64,000 nucleotides of DNA. Source: Adenophora triphylla var. japonica (taxonomy: Eukaryota > Streptophyta > Magnoliopsida > Asterales > Campanulaceae). Every line of letters starts with the position of its first letter. The first letter of the stretch is position 1. Both the position numbers and the translations under genes were made by a program. Under the pieces are notes generated by a model, which was not told where the DNA came from, searched no databases, and saw only the letters and a list, made by a program, of their open reading frames with translations. This document shows, in pieces, positions 58,533 through 64,000 of the stretch. The stretch is from positions 1 to 64,000 of the forward strand of contig JAFEMH010002572.1 of NCBI GenBank assembly GCA_022495995.1, written 5' to 3'.

Positions 58533-60765
58533 TGTGAGGACCCCGACCCGGAACCTACACGTGTCCCGAGCTGGAGCGTCCTCAAACTAACCCAAATATC
58601 CAAATACTTTTAAAACTTTGATTTAAATTTCAAACATAAACATCATTAACATAACCATTTCAAAATAACTCCACTCCTCTCCACCTTGGAGGAGGAGTTG
58701 ACCAACTTTGAAAGTATTACACTGTTTTAGTTACAAAAGACATCGGTAATAACGTAGAAATTAAAGTTTATAATTACAAACTCCATGAAGGAACTATACC
58801 AAAATATACTTTCTACGCCAACCTATACGTACCCCGACAATACCCAAAAGCTCACTTCCAAACTCCTTTTCGCCCTTACTTGGCCGGTCCACCTATCTCG
58901 GGATCTAAAACATTAAAGGGAGAGGGGTGAGAATAAATCTCAGCAAGCTATTATGAATGCAGCAATATGCCAAATAAAATGCAACACATAACAAGTTGCA
59001 TATAACACATTGGAAAAGCTGTAAACACCTTTCATTACCTTGGTTTACCTTTTCCCGTCTGAACAATAGTCGTACAACATTGGGTATAATACTCCAATCT
59101 TAGGTGAGCTGCTTAAGCAATACTCACATCTTATAAGACCCGTTTCTCAGGGAACCATATAAGACAGTAGCAACTCTGTAAGGCTTTTGGCTCAATACAG
59201 ATGCTATAACCCCGACCTGTGGCCACAGGAGGGGACGGTCACAGATATAACATAATCCGATCACATTAGGTCACACTTCCATAATTGATCGTATTATGTT
59301 ATACCCCCAACATCAGCTGATTAACAAATTATCAAGCACATAATAGTTACTTGAAATATAATCCACAAAGGGGATAAACAATATAGCCACATGGTAAAAT
59401 ATACTCATGTCCAATCAATATCATAGTGCAACAATTAATGAATACACTAAGTATAACACCATCAATAAATATATAATCAAGTAAGGTAACAAGGTATCAT
59501 TAACCCACCCTACATAGTTAATATACAACGATATAAGGCCTCTATGAAGGTTCAAGCTCAATTTACCAAGTAGGAGTCACAATTTATAAGTGATCAATCA
59601 AGCTTACTAAACTAATTCTGGTTCAGGTTCAAAGTTGGTTTCTGGGGTCATGGGCGACCGCCCATGTCACTTGGGCGACCGCCCAAGTGAGTTTCAAAGG
59701 AAAGGCAACTTACTGCCACGATGGGCGACCGCTCATACCTCTTGGGCGACCGCCCAAGAGGATTTTCAAGGCAAGGGATGTTACTGGACTCATGGGCGAC
59801 CGCACATGTACCCATGGGCGACCGCCCAAGGCGAATTCCAGCAACCCAGATTTTCTACTTTCCTCTTTTACCACTTTTCTTTTCCTTTTAAATCTTCTTT
59901 ATACTCATGAACACCAAAGGGATTTTCTAGCTTTACAAGGTTCATAATAAATCATGTAAACCCAAATAATGTAAACCTAGATTATTTATTACTAAATCTT
60001 CCACCCATTTTATACACTCTAAATCATCTTCCAAGAACAATAATCTCATTCTATTTCATTTACCAAATCACTCAACTCCTATAAGGTTTCCAAAGCATGA
60101 AACAACCATCAATATAACAAGAACAACATTAAAGAGTTTATGAACATTTATAAGAAGGGAAATCATAACAACTCACCTAGCAAATGTGAGATGAAATGAA
60201 GATTCTTTTAGCTAGATGTGCTCCTCTCTTCACCCCGAACACAAAAGTACTCTTGGATTTGAAAATGGAGAAGGATTCAACTTGGGAATGATTTGGGAGG
60301 TGAGCTTTCATGGGGAGGTTTCCATGGGGGTTTTTGCTAAGGAAGAAGTAAGAAGAATGAAGGAGAAGAAATTGAGGAGGGTAGAGGGAGTATGGGGCTT
60401 CCTTAACTAAGGAATGAAGGGGAGGATTTCATGGGTATGGCCCCCCATCCCTCATTAAATAAGGACTTTCAAAACTAGGCAATTTAGTTCTCTAAGTTCT
60501 AAGGTGGTGAATTAAACCCTCCTACTCAAATACCTCATCCCACATACTTTAACCTCTTTTCACATTTTATTCCTTTTCTATTATTATACTTTCCCCAATG
60601 CTTTATTTTATTTCTCTAGAAAACCATGAGGATTCTAAACTATTTCCCAACCATTTCATCTTAATATAAGAATTTAAAGACATAAAATAAACACATAAAG
60701 TTAACATTAATTTTAAGAGCATATAATATTATACTAAAATTGTGCCTAGGGTTAGGGGCGTTACA
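58533..60765 (-). repeat. 3' LTR of a chromovirus (Tekay-like)
   Basis: Starts TGTGAGGACCCC and ends GGGCGTTACA on the plus strand (2,233 bp). It is related to, but clearly diverged from, the LTRs at 20816 and 26597. It contains six GGGCGACCGCCC-type palindromes at 59649-59830. The polypurine tract (AAGGGGGAGTGAG on the minus strand, 60766-60778) abuts its inner end. Confidence 0.88.
59649..59830. promoter_or_regulatory. Cluster of six GGGCGACCGCCC palindromes in LTR
   Basis: Palindromes at 59649-59666 (arms CATGGGCG plus one), 59667-59690 (arms TCACTTGGGCG), 59721-59736 (one mismatch), 59738-59761 (arms CCTCTTGGGCG), 59791-59808 (one mismatch) and 59813-59830. The core is constant while the outer arms differ between copies and still pair with each other. 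Confidence 0.85.
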
Positions 60766-60799
60766 CTCACTCCCCCTTAAAAAAAATTTGTCCCGAATT

Positions 60800-62092
60800 T
60801 TAAAAAGACTTACTTGGATGTTCAAACAACCAAGGGTATTTTGCTCTCATCTCCGACTCTAGCTCCCACGTTGCTTCCTCAACGGTGTGATTCTTCCATA
60901 GGACCTTCACTATCGAAATACTCTTAGTCCTCAACTCCTTAACTTGGAACTCTAAGACTCTCAACGGTTCCTCAACATAAGACATGTCCTCTTGAACATC
61001 ATCGGGGGGAGAACTCAAAATATGGGAAGGATCATGACAATACTTCCTCAACATAGAAACATGAAACACATCATGGAGTAAGGAAAATGAGGGAGGTAAC
61101 GCCAACCGGTAAGCCAAATCCCCAATCTTCTCTAGAATCTCAAACGGACCAACGAACCTTGGAGCCAATTTACCCTTATTACCAAACCTTTTGATTCCCG
61201 TCCTCGAAGAGACCTTCAAAAACACGAAGTCACCAACCTGAAAAGATAAATCCCGTCTTCTATTGTCGGCGTAGCTTTTCTGTCTACTCTGAGCCGTCTT
61301 CAATCTATCCCGAATCACCTTGATCTTCTCCGTTGAATCTCTAACCAAATCCGGGCCCCAAAGTCTTGCTTCACCAACTTCGTCCCAACACATCGGAGAT
61401 CTACACTTCCTACCATACAACGCCTCATACGGAGCCATCTCGATACTAGACTGATAACTGTTGTTGTAGGCAAACTCCACTAAAGGTAGATGATCTTCCC
61501 ATGACAATTGGAAATCCATCACACAAGCCCGTAACATATCCTCAAGTATCTGAATAGTTCTCTCGGACTGACCGTCGGTTTGAGGATGAAACGCCGTACT
61601 AAAACACAATTTAGAACCCAAGGCTTCATGCAATGCTCTCCAAAACCTAGAAGTAAATCTCGGATCTCTGTCGAAAACGATACTAACCGGAACCCCGTGA
61701 AGTCTCACAATCTCCTTCATATATAACTGAGCTAACTTCTCTAACGAAAACTTGGTTGATATCGGAAGAAAATGAGCCGACTTTGTCAATCTATCCACAA
61801 TAACCCAAATGGCATCCATCTTCTTCGCGGTAAGCGGCAAACCCGAAACAAAATCCATCGAGATCCCTTCCCATTTCCACTCCGGAATATCCAATGGTTG
61901 AAGTAGTCCCGCCGGTCTCTGATGTTCTGCCTTAATCTGTTGACAAGTCAAACACTTAGATACATAATCCGCAATTTCCCTCTTCATACCATTCCACCAA
62001 TACCCACGCTTCAAGTCTTGATACATCTTCGTACTACCCGGATGAATCGCAAACTTGGACTTATGGCCATCCTCTAAGACACGCCTCTTGAT
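60800..62092 (-). pseudogene. Chromovirus integrase and chromodomain (pol, downstream of a nonsense codon)
   Basis: The frame continues from RNase H after a TAA. It starts IKRRVLEDGHKS and IHPGSTKMYQD; the last His and the pair CLTC form the zinc-binding HHCC region. The catalytic core has Asp in SMDFVSGLP, Asp in FDRDPRFTS and Glu in DGQSERTIQ (about residues 58, 119 and 155 from the Met at 62026). GDFVFLKV and KLAPRFVGPFEIL follow, then a C-terminal chromodomain (about 350-400: VLEFQVKEL, VKVLWKNHT, EEATWE). Integrase inserts the cDNA; the chromodomain guides it to histone marks in heterochromatin. The domain is intact, but translation would have to pass the stop at 62093-62095. Confidence 0.9.
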
Positions 62093-64000
62093 TTACGGCG
62101 ATGGAGGAACGCAAATTCTCCCTTGGAAGGTTAAAATCCCATCTCTATTCAACGCAAATTCCCCGGCTTTCCCATCTTGCACTTGATCTAAAATTTTCTT
62201 CAACTCCGGATCACCTTGTTGAGCTTCCTTCAAATGTCCATATAATGTAGGAACGGCTCGAACATTCGCAATGATTATCTCACTCTTCAATTCTCGGGAA
62301 CTCAAAGCTGTCACATACGCCTTTCGGCTAATCGCATCCGCCACTACATTGGCCTTCCCCGGATGATAAGAAATTACACAATCAAAATCCTTCAAGAACT
62401 CAAGCCATCTCCTTTGTCTGTTGTTCAACTCCTTTTGGGTAAATAAGTACTTCAAACTCTTATGGTCGGTGAATATCTCAAATTTTGCCCCATAAAGGTA
62501 ATGTTTCCACTTATGCAACGCAAACACAATCGCCGCCAATTCCATATCATGAGTAGGATAATTATGTTCCCCCGGTGATAACTTCCTAGAGGCATACGCA
62601 ATAACTTTCCCATTTTGCATTAAAACACATCCCAAACCCGCCTTCGAGGCATCACTATAGATCACAAAATTTTCACAACCATCCGGAAGAGTAAGAACAG
62701 GAGCCGTCGTCAACCTCTTCTTCAACTCATTAAAACTCGCTTCACACTTAGAATCCCATACAAATAATACATCCTTCCGGGTCAACCTAGTCAATGGAGT
62801 CGCAATCCGAGAAAACCCTTCAATGAACCTCCGATAATATCCCGCCAAACCAAGAAAACTACGAACCTCCATCACAGTTGAAGGTTGCTTCCAATTAATC
62901 ACGGCTTCAATTTTTGAAGGGTCCACGGAAATTCCCGAACTCGACACTACATGCCCCAAGAAAGAAACCTGCTCAAGCCAAAACTCACACTTGCTGAACT
63001 TGGCGTACAACTGCTTCTCACGAAGAACTGACAAGACAATCCTCAAATGATTTTCATGCTCCTCCCGGGACTTAGAATATACAAGGATGTCGTCTATGAA
63101 TACCACCACAAAACTATCAAGATAGGGCTTGAAAACATGGTTCATCATATCCATAAACATGGCTGGAGCATTAGTCAACCCAAAAGGCATCACAACAAAC
63201 TCATAGTGACCATATCTAGTTCGGAAAGCTGTTTTGGCAATATCATCCGGTCTAATTTTCAACTGATGGTATCCGCTTCTCAAATCAAGTTTTGAGTAGA
63301 TAACGGAACCTTGGAGTTGGTCAAATAAATCATCTATGTGTGGAAGAGGATACTTATTCTTTATAGTGGCTTGGTTCAACAAACGATAATCTATACATAA
63401 TCGTAAGGTACCATCCTTCTTCCTAACAAATAGAACCGGTGCTCCCCAAGGAGACACACTTGGGCGTATAAAACCCCGGTCTAGCAATTCTTGCAATTGG
63501 ACCTTCAACTCTTTTAACTCGGCCGGAGCCATTCTATAGGGTGCTTTAGAGATAGGGGCGGTACCGGACACTAAGTCAATACAAAACTCTACCTCACGAT
63601 CCGGAGGCATAGAGTACTCACTAGAAAACACGTCGCTAAATTCATTAAAAATCGGAACATGAGCTAACTCGGGAGACTTCTTATTGGTATCTACCACATA
63701 AGCCAAGTAACCCGCACACCCCTTAGATAACATCTTTCTAGCCTTTAAAGCAGAAATAACATGTAAACCGAACATAGATTTGTCCGCATCAAATATAAAA
63801 GTAGGCACATCAGGCATAGCAAATGAGACTCGCTTTCTACGACAGTCTACCATAGCATGACACTGACTCAACCAATCCATCCCAAGGATCACATCAAAGT
63901 CACGGATTGGTAACTCGACCAAATCCACCGGCAATACATGCCCACATATAGTCACATCACAACCACGATATATCAAAGAAGATGCAAGGCACTCTCCCAT
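62093..64000 (-). CDS. Chromovirus protease end, reverse transcriptase and RNase H (pol), cut by window edge
   Basis: An open frame of 635 residues entering from the right edge. Residues 35-45 ([10 protein letters not shown]) are the end of the aspartic protease; its active site lies outside. RT spans about 150-350, with [23 protein letters not shown] and the catalytic FIDDILVYS at 301. RNase H has Asp in YSDASKAG (450), Glu in DMELAAI (487) and Asp in FTDHKSLKY (512). All key residues are present. The frame ends at TAA 62093-62095 between VPPSP and IKRRVLEDG, where related elements read through. One stop is therefore the only visible lesion in this pol. Confidence 0.93.
   Translation of the reverse strand: MGECLASSLIYRGCDVTICGHVLPVDLVELPIRDFDVILGMDWLSQCHAMVDCRRKRVSFAMPDVPTFIFDADKSMFGLHVISALKARKMLSKGCAGYLAYVVDTNKKSPELAHVPIFNEFSDVFSSEYSMPPDREVEFCIDLVSGTAPISKAPYRMAPAELKELKVQLQELLDRGFIRPSVSPWGAPVLFVRKKDGTLRLCIDYRLLNQATIKNKYPLPHIDDLFDQLQGSVIYSKLDLRSGYHQLKIRPDDIAKTAFRTRYGHYEFVVMPFGLTNAPAMFMDMMNHVFKPYLDSFVVVFIDDILVYSKSREEHENHLRIVLSVLREKQLYAKFSKCEFWLEQVSFLGHVVSSSGISVDPSKIEAVINWKQPSTVMEVRSFLGLAGYYRRFIEGFSRIATPLTRLTRKDVLFVWDSKCEASFNELKKRLTTAPVLTLPDGCENFVIYSDASKAGLGCVLMQNGKVIAYASRKLSPGEHNYPTHDMELAAIVFALHKWKHYLYGAKFEIFTDHKSLKYLFTQKELNNRQRRWLEFLKDFDCVISYHPGKANVVADAISRKAYVTALSSRELKSEIIIANVRAVPTLYGHLKEAQQGDPELKKILDQVQDGKAGEFALNRDGILTFQGRICVPPSP

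Overview
This window is nuclear DNA of a flowering plant, most likely a eudicot. It consists almost entirely of nested transposable elements: plant LTR retrotransposon families (Sirevirus-like Ty1/copia, Tat-like and chromovirus Ty3/gypsy), CACTA ends, a hAT-type MITE and AT-rich spacers. I see no convincing host gene, tRNA, rRNA or bacterial-type feature. Species cannot be named from the sequence.

Layout. (1) 1-15042: a decayed Tat-type gypsy element. It shows integrase C-terminus remains, an antisense extra ORF and a 3' LTR at about 14473-15042. Most of it is folded into a giant degenerate palindrome. The left arm (before 1 to about 6790) is repeated in reverse to about 12840 or further. 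The palindrome contains two CACTA-type ends (2064 and 10919) and a three-unit tandem repeat in each arm. (2) 15043-34554: a Sirevirus-like copia element on the minus strand: LTR 32819-34554, PBS, gag, protease, integrase, RT and RNase H, then an extra 3' ORF with its own apparent promoter. It is broken by the Tat element on the left and by a gypsy element at 20816-29435. A 365-bp hAT MITE with a perfect 8-bp target duplication sits in its LTR. (3) 20816-29435: a gypsy element with two near-identical LTRs of about 2.8 kb, a readable gag and a wrecked, deleted pol. (4) 34555-37644: the 3' part of a CACTA transposon. A TNP2-type N-terminus is joined in frame, across a predicted 127-bp intron, to a second-protein-like C-terminus. 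(5) 37645-40953: a gag fragment, repetitive spacer, a copia RNase H end and its 3' LTR. (6) 40957-58237: a 17-kb gag-only LTR element with 3.06-kb LTRs. It has two partial gag regions, no RT or integrase, and three tandem-repeat arrays before the 3' LTR. (7) 58533-64000: the 3' LTR and pol of a chromovirus (Tekay-like). It is almost intact apart from one in-frame stop and runs off the right edge.

How the parts relate. Insertion order can be read from the interruptions. The copia element landed in the CACTA remnant. The Tat element landed in the copia 3' ORF. The 2.8-kb-LTR gypsy element landed in the copia protease/integrase junction. The MITE landed in the copia LTR. The gag-only element and the pol-defective gypsy element need enzymes from relatives; the chromovirus at the right edge is a relative of the latter. 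The most unusual signals are the palindrome, a set of co-varying palindromes in the chromovirus-type LTRs, a strand-biased CGGTTA motif in the copia element, and the decapeptide-coding antisense repeats of the gag-only element.
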